Positions 48,071 through 58,277 of a stretch of 64,000 nt of DNA are shown piece after piece. Position 1 is the stretch's first letter; every line of letters begins with the position of its first letter. A program made the translations under genes and the position numbers. Origin of the DNA: Terebella lapidaria (lineage: Eukaryota; Annelida; Polychaeta; Terebellida; Terebellidae); the NCBI GenBank assembly GCA_949152475.1, contig OX424564.1, positions 3,720,001 to 3,784,000 on the forward strand. Reading direction: 5' to 3'. The notes under the pieces are model-generated. The model searched no databases. It worked only from the letters and a program-made list of their open reading frames with translations, and was not told where the DNA came from.

Positions 48071-50126
48071 TCCGGTCGATTGGGAAAGTTCAATCTGCAC
48101 TGAGGCCATATTTAATATGGAAGCTCAGAAGCGACACTTCACTACTTTATTTTATATATGACGCAATGAGTGATATGACATTACGATATATGACATCCTA
48201 CGGTGTATTTAAATGTATTCTGGGAATCTAGCTAGCAGGCGATGGTAGTTAATTCATAGAATTGTTTGTCATTATGATTTAATATGCCACCTACAGTAAA
48301 TCTTATGTAATATGCGGAAGGCAGTGCATCATATACGGGATGTGGTATGTCAAGATATACTAAATGATAGATATTTTATTTATTCTTAAAGTTTTTTTAC
48401 ACGGAAATAACATTATTTACCCCTGCCGTGTGTGATATACTAATCAAAACTGCTTACACGTGCTTTTATCTTTCCCTTGGTCGTTGAGGTTATAGTATGT
48501 TATTTCCGCATAAAAAAACTTTATTTACCCTTAAAAAACGTTACTTACGCAAAAATAATTCTATTTATGCGTAAATAACATAAATAAATAATATAATTTA
48601 CGTGAAAATAACGTTATTTCTGCACAACGTGATGTGTCAATTATAAACAAGTTTTCTCAAAACTACTCCGAAAAATAAATAAGTTTTTTTTCACAGTGTC
48701 ACCTATCAGCCACTGTACGATTTGATGGAACTATTTGTCATTATGAAATATCGAATTCTTTTCCTGCTCCTGAAATCAGTGCTGCTATAGAAAGAAAGAA
48801 TACATTTTACCAGGCAGAATGAGACGCTCTTATGTTCGATATTTCTTGGGGAATGACCACGAGAACAGGTCATATTTTTGAACAAATTAATTCATACTAA
48901 ACATGAGAAATTAAACTACAAGGGACATACACACATCAAATATTATTACTACAACCAGTACTCTGAGAAATCTTACTCATTTGAACAGTAAATACAGGAA
49001 TTGTATCAACTGGGAAACTGGGAAAAACTTTTCATGGCAATTGGGGCATTTCATTACATTCGTGTTTGACGGATAAACGTCGTTCGTTGTAACTCGCATG
49101 TGTGTTCAAACGGATGGATACATGACCCGGAAAGATTGTAATAGTCGAGATCAGTGTGAACATGTTTGTTACATTGTATTAGATGTGTTGAACTAAAATT
49201 AGTTTTGACAAAAATAGTGCATATTTTCAGAGCCATTTCCTTTAAATTCGTGTAAAGATAGTTTACTGGCGTGTGTAATTTCCTGTGAGTTGACCATAAT
49301 GGCTATATACCTGAAACTATTAAACACTGACTAACAACCGAACGTGCAGAGGGAAATGGAGACAGACAGAGACAAAGTGAGGTCCAATGTGCGCTGTGAG
49401 ATCCACGCCACTTCCAGCCAACCAATGTACCCGTCCGTCAGTCAGAGGGTGGAAGTGTTCTCGAGCCTGTATCCCCAGCTCTGGGAGCCTGCTTCCGGGT
49501 CGCTGCATGCGGAGGCAGTCTAAGTTTCCAGCGGAGTGAGCTCACTGGGAGAGGCACGTGTGCGGACACCGTCAGAACTGAATGGATAGCACCAGTATAT
49601 CTCGCTCGCTTGCATGCGTGGATGGAGAGAACACCCGACCCTTGGTGATTACGTGACCGGCCAGCTGGGCCATTAATTCCTGCTATATGGGTATGAGGGA
49701 ATCTATACTAACGCATTATACTTGTTGATTATTCACACGGGGCGCTTCTTAGTGATCGGATCTTGAATAATAATTGAAGGATGGCAGAGCTACTGTCACG
49801 TGTGACGCAGACACCACAATAGGCCGCGTGGTCACCCCGGAATCTATATATTGTCGCAAAATGATTAATATGGAGTGCGAGTGATATCCCATTTCCATTC
49901 AAATAATGGAAACTCAAGTGGAGACAATTATCAAAGGAGTGTGGAGTTTATGAATTCAATTCATTAACTCCGATTGATAACAGGTGTGTTCGAGCAATTT
50001 TGAAATTAATCTGAAATCAATTGAATCGCATTCATCTATATGTGTAGGGTGGGAAAGATAAAATGAAAAACAAGAAACCGTTACACTCTTTGAAAAATAG
50101 AATTTTCATCTTGGTTTTTCTTGTAG
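48071..50126. other. Region upstream of the receptor gene
   Basis: About 2 kb with no recognised coding sequence. The stretch 48370-48690 is AT-rich and full of TTATTTACG / CGTAAATAA inverse words, able to form hairpins. From about 49330 to 49680 base composition rises in GC, which could mark a promoter or a 5' untranslated exon of the receptor; no TATA box or start site can be defined with confidence. Confidence 0.4.
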
Positions 50127-50133
50127 AATACAG
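50117..50133 (+). promoter_or_regulatory. Possible 3' splice site before the receptor coding exon
   Basis: A pyrimidine-rich TTTTTCTTGTAG ends at 50126, with a second AG at 50132-50133. It lies 21 bases before the first ATG of the receptor, so the coding exon may be joined to an upstream untranslated exon. Many single-exon peptide receptors have such a leader. RNA evidence is lacking. Confidence 0.35.
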
Positions 50134-50147
50134 GTGTGTGTTACCAG

Positions 50148-51425
50148 ATGACGACAACCACACCGAACACCTTATTTCCACTGCTGGAGTACCACGAAAG
50201 TATGGAATTATCTCTACCCGCGCCACACCAGGTGCACAACGGCAGCTTCCTAGTTGATGAGTTTGGTGTCATCGAGGATCACGCCCGAGATTATCCCACG
50301 ATGGAGTCGAGCGAATATGTCGCTGATTGGTCAGACCCCCGCTTGGAATACACGTTCAACGGCCTCTTGATTCCAATCGTCGCCTCTTGTGGTATATGCG
50401 GCAATATACTCAACTTAGCCATTCTTTCTTGGAGATGCAACAAAAGGGAGGTGGACGTCCTGGAAAGGGGAGCTTTATTGGGCCTAATTGCGCTGGCTGT
50501 GTCAGATTTGTGTTTCTGTCTGGGAATCTTGCCCAAATTCGTTTATTACGAGTCATTTTCCGTGTTTCCCAGCAAGGGATTTCGCTATTACTTTCAAGTC
50601 TACGGAATATATTTTCAAAACGTATTCATTAAGGTGAGCACGTGGCTGACTGTGATAATTGCAACAGCGCGGTACGTTGTCATCTGCCACCCACTCAAAG
50701 CCCGCATATTTACCGGCCTATTTACAACAAAAATAGTGATAATTGTCATCTACGTTATATGGTTCGTGCTCAACTTGCCACTTTGCTGGACCCATATCCT
50801 ACACAGGTATGACGATGGAGAAACAGTGATATTTGTCCTAGACATGGGCTATTTTACCACGACGACAACACTGAACACATGTTTCACCTACATTTGGGCC
50901 ATCACAGGCTACTTCATCCCCGTAGTTATCCTCACGTTCTGTAACATAAACCTAGTGCGCGCGCTGCGCCGAGCACGCGAGTGGCGCCAGACCTCTGCGC
51001 ATCACGCACCATCGGAGCGAGTAGCTAACCGCCGCATCACCATCACGTTAGTCGCTCTCGTGCTCATGTACCTTGTACTCGTCTCCCCCTCGGAACTTCT
51101 GCATTTCTACCTGAACACGACACACACCTCCTCCTACAAGTCCGTACAGATTGCCTTCTGGAGCACAAACCTCCTCCAAACCATCAACTTCGCGTTTCAC
51201 TTCGTGCTGTACTGTTCGGTTAACCACACATTCCGGAGGACGTTTACTAGCCGACTGTTTTCGCTGTGCAAAAGACCTCGGAGGTACGGAAAGCACCACG
51301 AGCTGCAGTACCGCAGATCGACCTCCATGACAGCTGGACACACCTCTACTACACTGACTCTGAGAACGTTGCTAGGGGATAAACATCACTGTGCGAACAC
51401 TGACGTGGACAACAATTATCACTGA
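50148..51425 (+). CDS. Class A neuropeptide receptor (FMRFamide-receptor-like GPCR)
   Basis: A 425-residue seven-helix receptor in one exon, probably sensing a neuropeptide at the cell surface and coupling to a G protein. The N-terminus (~70 residues) has no signal peptide and one NGS glycosylation site. Helices lie near 71-95, 108-130, 155-182, 194-214, 247-268, 297-318 and 335-357. Class A anchors are present: N86 in GN, D120 in LAVSD, R175, W205, P258, P314. RYVVICHPLKAR after helix 3 and FxLYC with FRRTF after helix 7 are typical of FMRFamide/GPR139-type receptors. Oddities: the DRY motif reads ARY (A174), CWxP reads LVSP, NPxxY reads HFVLY (H351), and no cysteine sits at the usual top of helix 3. 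The ATG at 50148 is the first in frame; the next Met codon, at 50202, has a better initiation context. The ligand cannot be named. Ligand-free activity or a pseudoreceptor role is possible. Confidence 0.9.
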   Translation: MTTTTPNTLFPLLEYHESMELSLPAPHQVHNGSFLVDEFGVIEDHARDYPTMESSEYVADWSDPRLEYTFNGLLIPIVASCGICGNILNLAILSWRCNKREVDVLERGALLGLIALAVSDLCFCLGILPKFVYYESFSVFPSKGFRYYFQVYGIYFQNVFIKVSTWLTVIIATARYVVICHPLKARIFTGLFTTKIVIIVIYVIWFVLNLPLCWTHILHRYDDGETVIFVLDMGYFTTTTTLNTCFTYIWAITGYFIPVVILTFCNINLVRALRRAREWRQTSAHHAPSERVANRRITITLVALVLMYLVLVSPSELLHFYLNTTHTSSYKSVQIAFWSTNLLQTINFAFHFVLYCSVNHTFRRTFTSRLFSLCKRPRRYGKHHELQYRRSTSMTAGHTSTTLTLRTLLGDKHHCANTDVDNNYH

Positions 51426-52339
51426 TCAAAACTCATTCAAAAAGCAGTGAACAAATACGGCTTTCATTAATGCGTGTAATGTGACGATAACGAAAGCATA
51501 AAATGATGAGTGGATACAGAAAGGAACCCTGCGACGAAACACATTCCTTGTTGAACCACAAAAACCTATTGTTGACCGTTGTTGCAAGTATTTGAGTATG
51601 CCTTTTGTCTCGTGTTTCACGCTATATCCCGTTATAAACGGACCAATGTTGATACATTGAAATTTTACCAGGATGAAATATGTAGAATATGGTTTTATTG
51701 TGTGCAAGTTTTGTTAAGACACATCAGCACGTTTACTTCCTTTGGTGAACATACTTACCCAAAGATACAAAACAGTTTCACTGAAACGGCGCAGCAAAAT
51801 CGATTTCCTGTGATTTCTATATTGATCTTCTTGAGAGAAAGTTTCCGCATCGATGTTTCTCACTCCTACAATGGAGAACCAGAACGAAAAAAAACCCTCG
51901 GTAATTTGTTTGTTATGTGGGAACATGTTCGAGATAGTCCTTGTTGTTGAAGCTCTTACATAAACGAATACTAGACGCTTAGAATCTCTTATCCACAGCG
52001 TTAAAGATACAAGCCAGTACAACAATATTTTTTTGCTACCATATCCGATCGTTTGAAGTCAGTCTGATATTGCTCATGTCCGAAACCACATATAATTCAC
52101 TAAAACATATCCTCCATATATATTTCTCGTATCAGTTTGCTCAAGCCATTTGAAATGTGACACCGCAACGAAGAAGCTTTTGATATATTATTGCCCTATT
52201 ACGGCAGAGTGTCGAGAGTGGAGATGCGTAAATTACTGGGTTTCTCTTTCTGCAATCCTTTTGTTTGATAACCCTATATTTCAACCTGGCGAAAACGCCC
52301 ATCTCACATAGGATAAGAAATAGGGTGGGGGGACCAACT
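51426..52339. other. Receptor 3' side and intergenic sequence
   Basis: No further gene is recognisable. Open frames of 93-123 codons on both strands overlap one another and lack domains. No clear polyadenylation signal stands out close to the receptor stop codon. Confidence 0.45.
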
Positions 52340-52500
52340 ATGAAATATTCCGAGCGAATGAAACAGATGCCACTATCCAACCTCAGAGTCCCAGGTCAGG
52401 GAAAATCGAAAACATTTCATGGAGCTTTATAAACTCCCATATATGGCCCTGGGCTTGAGGTGAGATCAGGTGTTCCAGAAAGAGTGAGCATAAATGAACT
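52340..52500 (-). mobile_element. Penelope-like element 3' tail
   Basis: Matches the tail at 14715-14895 in the same orientation: ATTCCGAGC, CTATCCAACCTCA, AGAGTCC, CTCCCATATATGGCC, GAGATCAGGTGTTCC and AGAAAGAGTGAGCA. No reverse transcriptase is attached. 5' truncation is the rule for this family. Confidence 0.65.
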
Positions 52501-52876
52501 ATATCCATGTCGACAAGGTTACGCCACGTCGGGAAGTGTCCTGTCAACGGCCATGACCATTTGTTAGAATTAGGTGTGACATGACATGAAACCACGGGAG
52601 ATCGTGGTCATGCCGGGACATATCTACTTACGTGACTGTCCAGTGGCATAGTAATTCATTCCGTCTGCGTCCTCCACCTCAAAGTAGCGGAGAAATTTGG
52701 TGTTTGATGAAAATTGCGTTTTCATATTATGCACCTCATTTTATCGAGTGGAAGATGAACATTGAAAATTAGCACAATTTCTTGAAAAGTTAACGGTGAC
52801 ATTCAGAGTGTTGAGCTACAACTATTATTTTTGTTTTCACCAAAATTGGCGTTTTGACCTTCCAAGCCAAATCACC
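52501..52876 (+). repeat. Diverged dispersed repeat related to 62265-62560
   Basis: CATGTCGACAAGGTTAC, a GTGTC..CCA stretch, GGGACATATCTACTTACGTG and GTTTGATGAAAATTGCG parallel, with decay, 62265-62560 (CATGTCGACAAGTTAC, GGGATATATCTGCTTACGTG, TTTGATGAAAATGCG). A third trace is CAATGTCGACAAGGTTATA at about 60416. Class unknown. Confidence 0.55.
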
Positions 52877-53080
52877 AACGAAAATCGTCTGTGATCAATA
52901 ATGACGTAAATGCTGGCGGTTAAATCACGTTTATATTGATAACGCCAGGAAAAAACAGAATAAAGATGTCATGTTTACCCCCAAAAAAACAGTGCTGCCA
53001 GCTGGCGCTTTCAGATATGTACTGAACATGACCCATTGATAACGTTTTGGTGGTCACACATTTCAATACCCACCCGAAGA
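52877..53080 (+). repeat. Left arm of a ~200-bp inverted repeat
   Basis: The reverse complement of this segment is found at 55995-56195. Shared words (plus strand here) are ATCGTCTGTGATCAATAATG, GTTTATATTGATAACGCCAG, CAGTGCTGCCAGCTGGCGCT, CCATTGATAACGTTTTGGTG and GTCACACATTTCAATA. The two arms enclose 2.9 kb including the 910-bp tandem duplication. Confidence 0.85.
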
Positions 53081-53253
53081 TATATTAAATGACTACCCAT
53101 TTGAATGTGTCAATACTTATACTCTATCTTACAGTATAGCTCCAGTTATGAAGAGAGAATGAATCAAATGAAATTGTCCAAAATATTTTTCCAAAGGGGA
53201 AAAGACGTAAAACAGATAGTGATTTGATATCCTTTTCACCGACCCGTAAGAAA

Positions 53254-55066
53254 ATCAAACTGGCTGCCACTTACTTGCAGGCCAACGTTTAAAGATTAAC
53301 CAACTTATACACATCACTGAGGTACATATGGGGAGTCTTATTGATCAATTACAGAAAAAAGGTTACTCATCAGATATCGAAAAACTGGCTGCCAAAGTAA
53401 AAAAAAAATATCGTTTTTGACAGTGAACGCCATTTTGAGATTTAAGGTCAAATTCAAGGTCCACCACTGAATTGCAAAATGTGATTTCCCATGTGAGTAT
53501 GCCAGACCTCTTTTCGGTCAAAAAAAATTGTCTACTCGTCAGAAAATCAAAATGACCGCCACACGCACACCAGCGATTCAAGGGAAACGAAATCTCATCA
53601 AGGGAAACGAAATCTCATACTCGTCAAAAAGGGACAAATTTAAAATCTTTTGATACGAAAATCTCAAAACTGTCTGAACAGTTCTTAGAAAGATGACCGT
53701 CAAAGTTCGAAATTGATCCTCTTTTGTCAAAGAAGGCCTTCATTTCAGAAAAATTGCAAAAACTTTTTTGAAAAAAACACCTCACTCTAGATATATTTGT
53801 GTGTATTTTGGGGCAAAATGTCAGAGAAGTCTGATCGTAAACATTAAAGATGAATATGTGGACGACGACGAGGACTCCATACCAACAGGTCTGATAACTT
53901 AAAAATGCACGGGGTTGGACAAGTAAATAAAATGTGTTGGTGATATCTGACGCCAGTGTGTCTTTTGATAAGCTATTTGGTCGGGTTTCGTTTCTATTGC
54001 AAAATGCTGTATTTTACGTTTGTTATTGGAATCATCAAAATTTGGCTGTATTGGTGGTAATGGATTGATACTTACATTGACGCCTTCTCACCATGCTCCC
54101 ATATGTACATACAATACATTGTGACAAAACTTATGTACACCTCAAAGCCGATCGAGATATCGGATCAAACTGGCTGCCACTTACTTGCAGGCCAACGTTT
54201 AAAGATTAACCAACTTATACACATCACTGAGGTACATATGGGGAGTCTTATTGATCAATTACAGAAAAAAGGTTACTCATCAGATATCGAAAAACTGGCT
54301 GCCAAAGTAAAAAAAAAATATCGCTTTTGACAGTGAACGCCATTTTGAGATTTAAGGTCAAATTCAAGGTCCACCACTGAATTGCAAAATGTGATTTCCC
54401 ATGTGAGTATGCCAGACCTCTTTTCGGTCAAAAAAAATTGTCTACTCGTCAGAAAATCAAAATGACCGCCACATGCACACCAGCGATTCAAGGGAAACGA
54501 AATCTCATCAAGGGAAACGAAATCTCATACTCGTCAAAAAGGGACAAATTTAAAATCTGTTGATACGAAAATCTCAAAACTGTCTGAACAGTTCTTAGAA
54601 AGATGACCGTCAAAGTTCGAAATTGATCCTCTTTTGTCAAAGAAGGCCTTCATTTCAGAAAAATTGCAAAAACTTTTTTGAAAAAACACCTCACTCTAGA
54701 TATATTTGTGTGTATTTTGGGGCAAAATGTCAGAGAAGTCTGATCGTAAACATTAAAGATGAATATGTGGACGACGACGAGGACTCCATACCAACAGGTC
54801 TGATAACTTAAAAATGCACGGGGTTGGACAAGTAAATAAAATGTGTTGGTGATATCTGACGCCAGTGTGTCTTTTGATAAGCTATTTGGTCGGGTTTTGT
54901 TTCTATTGCAAAATGCTGTATTTTACGTTTGTTATTGGAATCATCAAAATTTGGGTGTATTGGTGGTAATGGATTGATACTTACATTGAAGCCTTCTCAC
55001 CATGCTCCCATATGTACACACAATACATTGTGACAAAACTTATGTACACCTCAAAGCCGATCGATA
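53254..55066 (+). repeat. Two-copy 910-bp tandem duplication
   Basis: Copy 1 (53254-54163) and copy 2 (54164 to about 55066) both start ATCAAACTGGCTGCC and end near CAAAGCCGATCGA. They differ at only a handful of bases, including one A-run length change, so the duplication is recent. Each unit holds an internal direct repeat AAGGGAAACGAAATCTCATC (twice in tandem) and, at its end, the minus-strand GTAAGTATC module. No gene: the 60-75-codon frames inside are not supported. Confidence 0.95.
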
Positions 55067-55204
55067 TATTATCATCAGTGTTACTATGCACCATATCTTC
55101 ACTAAACTGAAAATCTACATTTAATATACAATTGAGAATGTTAATGATCGCTCCCGCAATGAACCGGTATGGTATACATGTAAGAGATCAGGAGAATTGA
55201 ACAT

Positions 55205-55700
55205 GATGAATTCGAAGTTTTTTTGATTGGTGGTTGGGTTGTTGCATACTAATTCGATTGGATGTACAGGAGGAAAAACCATATCACACACATCCAGTCC
55301 TTTATCTCGTGTCTCCAGTGGGGTTACCGATCTAATTGTTGTCGGGCTTAGTTCAACACTGGCACTCATTCATGTTGGCCTCATATCCGCATTTCCCAAA
55401 TAGCATTATATTAGGCAATGTTGCCTAAAATAATTTGACTTCACGCTTTTGGATATGTCTTTGCCAGATGTCTCAGAAACATCAGTTCTTTTGCTGTGTT
55501 GTTACATTAAAATTCCCGGAGCTGACACATAATGGTCTCGAATGTGATGGACGGCAGCATTATATAATCTCAACATTTCTGGATTACAAGTCCACAGACG
55601 TTTATTGATTTTTGGCTCTTTTGTATGGCGGTAAGGTGGATTACTATGTTGTCCTTTGCTCCAACTTCTGCTGAATTTTTCCTGAGAAATAATATTTTAT
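55205..55700 (+). repeat. Dispersed duplicate, copy 1 (partner 62866-63290)
   Basis: Ordered matches with 62866-63290: GGTTGGGTTGTTGCATACTA, TTGGATGTA, CCTTTATCTCGTGTC, GTCTTTGCCA, TGTCTCAGAAA, CAGTTCTTTTGCTGTGT, GCTGACACAT, GGTCTCGAAT, TGCAAGTCCAC-like sequence and TCCTTTGCTC. The copies have diverged by small indels. Class unknown. Confidence 0.75.
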
Positions 55701-55994
55701 CTGTTAGAATTTGCATATCGATCATTTTTTTTGCATATTTTTATACGGTATTCTTGTGGAAATGAAGCAAGGTTTATTGATGATCAGTATATTAAAACAA
55801 TTAAACCGTAGTTTCCAATCTTCTTCCATCTACGAATGTCTGGAAATTGCATTGTGATACAAATAAAAAAAAACTAACGTCAGCCGTAGTTATCAACTAT
55901 CACAACTCTGATCAGTTAGTTTTTCTTTAGACCTGTGGGGTAAAACGATAGCGATTCACAGAACATTGTCGTGACTGTCCTTGAATTCATAAAT

Positions 55995-56195
55995 TTCTTC
56001 GGCTGGCTATTGAAATGTGTGACCACCAAAACGTTATCAATGGGGCATGTTTAGATCTAGTACATATCTGCAAGCGCCAGCTGGCAGCACTGTTTTGGGA
56101 GTTAACATACATCATTATTCTCTTTTTTTCTGGCGTTATCAATATAAACGGAATTCAACCGCTATCATTTACGTCATTATTGATCACAGACGATA
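55995..56195 (-). repeat. Right arm of the ~200-bp inverted repeat
   Basis: Reverse-complement partner of 52877-53080, with about 85-90% identity by eye. A MITE has inserted immediately beside its inner-coding end (56213-56357). The 137-codon frame across this region is built from the repeat arm and the MITE and is not a gene. Confidence 0.8.
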
Positions 56196-56212
56196 TCATG
56201 CTGTTATTACAA

Positions 56213-56357
56213 TTGACCTATCGCCGAACTAATTTGTCCGAGTCTTTTTACGCCATTTACGACGCATTCTGCGAAACGTTATTATTGGCCAAAGAGAAGT
56301 TTGCCGACGTAATTTGTGAAACTCGGACAACTTTTGGGGGCTTTGGCGATAGGTCAA
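56213..56357. mobile_element. 145-bp MITE with 6-bp target-site duplication
   Basis: The ends TTGACCTATCGCC and GGCGATAGGTCAA are perfect inverted repeats. A second block, TTGTCCGAGT and ACTCGGACAA, continues the inverse pairing further in. The flanks carry TTACAA twice (56207-56212 and 56358-56363). The short size and long arms are typical of a MITE. The superfamily is not certain from a 6-bp duplication. Confidence 0.88.
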
Positions 56358-56434
56358 TTACAATGCTGCCACCTGTTGAATGTGTGTTTTACATGCTCCG
56401 TTGTAGTCAGACCTGTGTTTTCGGATGATAAATA

Positions 56435-56998
56435 CCGTATTGACGCGCATATAAGGCCATGGCCTTCTATCTGTGTGTGGCCTTATATTCGAATACAAGA
56501 CCATGGCCTTATATTCGAAAACAAAGATTTTTTCCTGCCAAAAGCCATGACTCGCATATAAGGCCACATAAACACATTGTCAGAAACAGTGAACAGCTTT
56601 ACAAATAGAAATGGGGGAACATCTTGCTGGATTTTCCATTGCAAATCTACATAGCGCTGTGCGTGCTGTTCATGTTTATCGTTTGTCACAAAAAATTCCT
56701 ACATTCGGAATAGTTACCGTCACAATATATAGCAAACAATAATTTATGCCATGCTAATATACAAAAAAGTGTATTGCACCACGACTTACCCCTACTATGT
56801 TTTAGCAGCACATCGGATCTAGTTTATTAATGCCGTTTGAGATTAACAATTTGGTGCCCTTATACGTGAATATTGGGCGTGGCCCTTATATTCGAATACA
56901 AGGCCATGGCCTTATAAATGAAAAAGAAATTTTGACGACGCTGCCAAAATTCATAAATCCTTGTACAAGGCCATGGCCTTATATGCGCGTCAGTACGG
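56435..56998. mobile_element. 564-bp non-autonomous Tc1/mariner-like element
   Basis: CCGTATTGACGCGCATATAA with GGCCATGGCC at the left is matched inverted at the right (GGCCATGGCC, TTATATGCGCGTCAGTACGG), about 31 bp with one mismatch. TA flanks both ends (56433-56434, 56999-57000), as expected for this superfamily. The word CTTATATTCGAATACAA with GGCCATGGCC is repeated inside both halves, so the element has nested subterminal repeats. No transposase. Confidence 0.8.
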
Positions 56999-57488
56999 TA
57001 GGCTGTTCCCAAGTAAATATATCATGTGTTGTAATATCTGACGAATTGCATTCCATTAAATTCAGAGACACAGTCATATGTCCCGACCAAAGACCATTGT
57101 GGTGTACGTATTAATTAAAAAACACAAAAACGAAACAAATCATGAGATGCTCGGCACTGAGGAGGCATGTGAGGAGGCAATGGAAGCAGTGATAAAATAT
57201 TTTTCCGTTAGTGATATGAATTCCCTCTGTAGGTGGATGTTGGCATCTGAAAGCCTCGCAATACCAACATGGAAATTGATTAAGATGTTGTTGACATTTT
57301 TCAAGCAGAGGTGCATTGTGATATTTAATTCGTTTCAGATGAAAAAAAAATTTCTGCACGGAACTTTTCGCTGACACTAATGATGCACATTAAATAAGCA
57401 AATAGATTGATGTTTTGATTTGTTCTAGATATATATGAGAACCAATTCACCAAATTGTTATTCTGTTAGAGACGTGTTTGCAATATTT

Positions 57489-57540
57489 AAAAAAAAAAAA
57501 AATATATATATATATATATGTTTTTTTTTACTTTTTTTAC
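57489..57540. repeat. Poly-A / TA / poly-T low-complexity run
   Basis: An A-run, an AT dinucleotide run and a T-run follow each other directly. Simple sequence only. Confidence 0.95.
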
Positions 57541-57700
57541 AATTGATCCGGTATTTGTAACTATTCATTATACTTCACAGCTAATTGACATATCGTGATT
57601 ATAACATGATTGCAATCGAAAACTGAGGGAATATAATAACTTTCATCTCGTAATGCCAATCTTTCGAAAAGACAATGAACAATGGTAAAAAAATAATATT

Positions 57701-57953
57701 AAAAAAAACTTTATTTATTTTACAACAATTGATGAACAAGCATGAGCTCATATTAACATCTCTTGTTGGCTCGGATCTTGGCGTAAGTGTGGTCATCAGC
57801 ATGGGAGGAAACCAGAGAACCTGGTGAAAACCCACTTGCCCGGTTTGGCGACCACATACCACCTCACATACTGCCGAGGCCGGGGATCGAACCCGCGCCA
57901 AACCGACTGCATTGGTGAGAAGTCAGCTCACATACGAACTTAGCTAACCGGGC
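57701..57953 (-). mobile_element. tRNA-derived SINE with 9-bp target-site duplication
   Basis: On the minus strand it starts TTGCCCGGTTAGCTAAG (A-box region), has a clear B-box GGTTCGATCCC after GGCGCG, then the body TATGTGGTCGCC, GGGTTTTCACCAGG, TCTGGTTTCC, AAGATCCGAGC and TTGTTCATCAATTGTTG, ending AATAAAG and a T-run. AATAATATT is duplicated on both sides (57692-57700 and 57954-57962). It is 253 bp and looks complete. A diverged relative is at 31222-31451. Confidence 0.9.
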
Positions 57954-57996
57954 AATAATATTGTATGCATCCACAATGATACTTTCATGATTGTAG

Positions 57997-58277
57997 GCTT
58001 CGACAGAGGTTTATTGGATGAATTGTACATGTATGTACCTCCTTGTGTCCAATTCAACAAATGCAGATCAGGTGATACCCGAGTATCCGTGGACCGAGAC
58101 ACCTCGAATGTTTCCATACAAGTTCATGTTTTTGAGTGTCAAGTAAACACAGGCACGTGCTCAGGAGAGTCCTTCGATTGTTCCTTGGTCGATAACTGCA
58201 GAAATAGCGGGTCTACTGACGCCCGAGTGGTCTGTTTACCTGGCCAATCTTATTGCGCCGAAGTCAGATGGACTTGA
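57997..58277 (+). CDS. Possible terminal exon of a cysteine-rich secreted protein
   Basis: An open frame of about 92 codons follows a possible splice acceptor (ATTGTAG ending at 57996) and ends in TGA at 58275-58277. It has eight cysteines in the pattern C-x5-C-x22-C-x6-C-x6-C-x5-C-x11-C-x6-C and ends CAEVRWT. The even cysteine count and hydrophilic, NVS-glycosylatable sequence fit an extracellular disulfide-rich domain. I do not recognise the family. An in-frame ATG at 57987 exists, but no signal peptide follows it, so an upstream exon would be needed. It may also be chance; there is no second exon in view. Confidence 0.35.

Noticed and set aside
50136-50147. Receptor start at the GTG codon at 50136
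   Set aside because: GTG starts are a bacterial convention. The first ATG in frame is at 50148 in this animal sequence, and the upstream codons lie in a likely splice-acceptor region.
56015-56428. 137-codon open frame (+)
   Set aside because: It runs across an inverted-repeat arm and a 145-bp MITE; both explain the sequence fully.
57078-57374. 98-codon open frame (+)
   Set aside because: No recognisable domain, an overlapping frame of similar length on the other strand, and no splice or start context that favours it.
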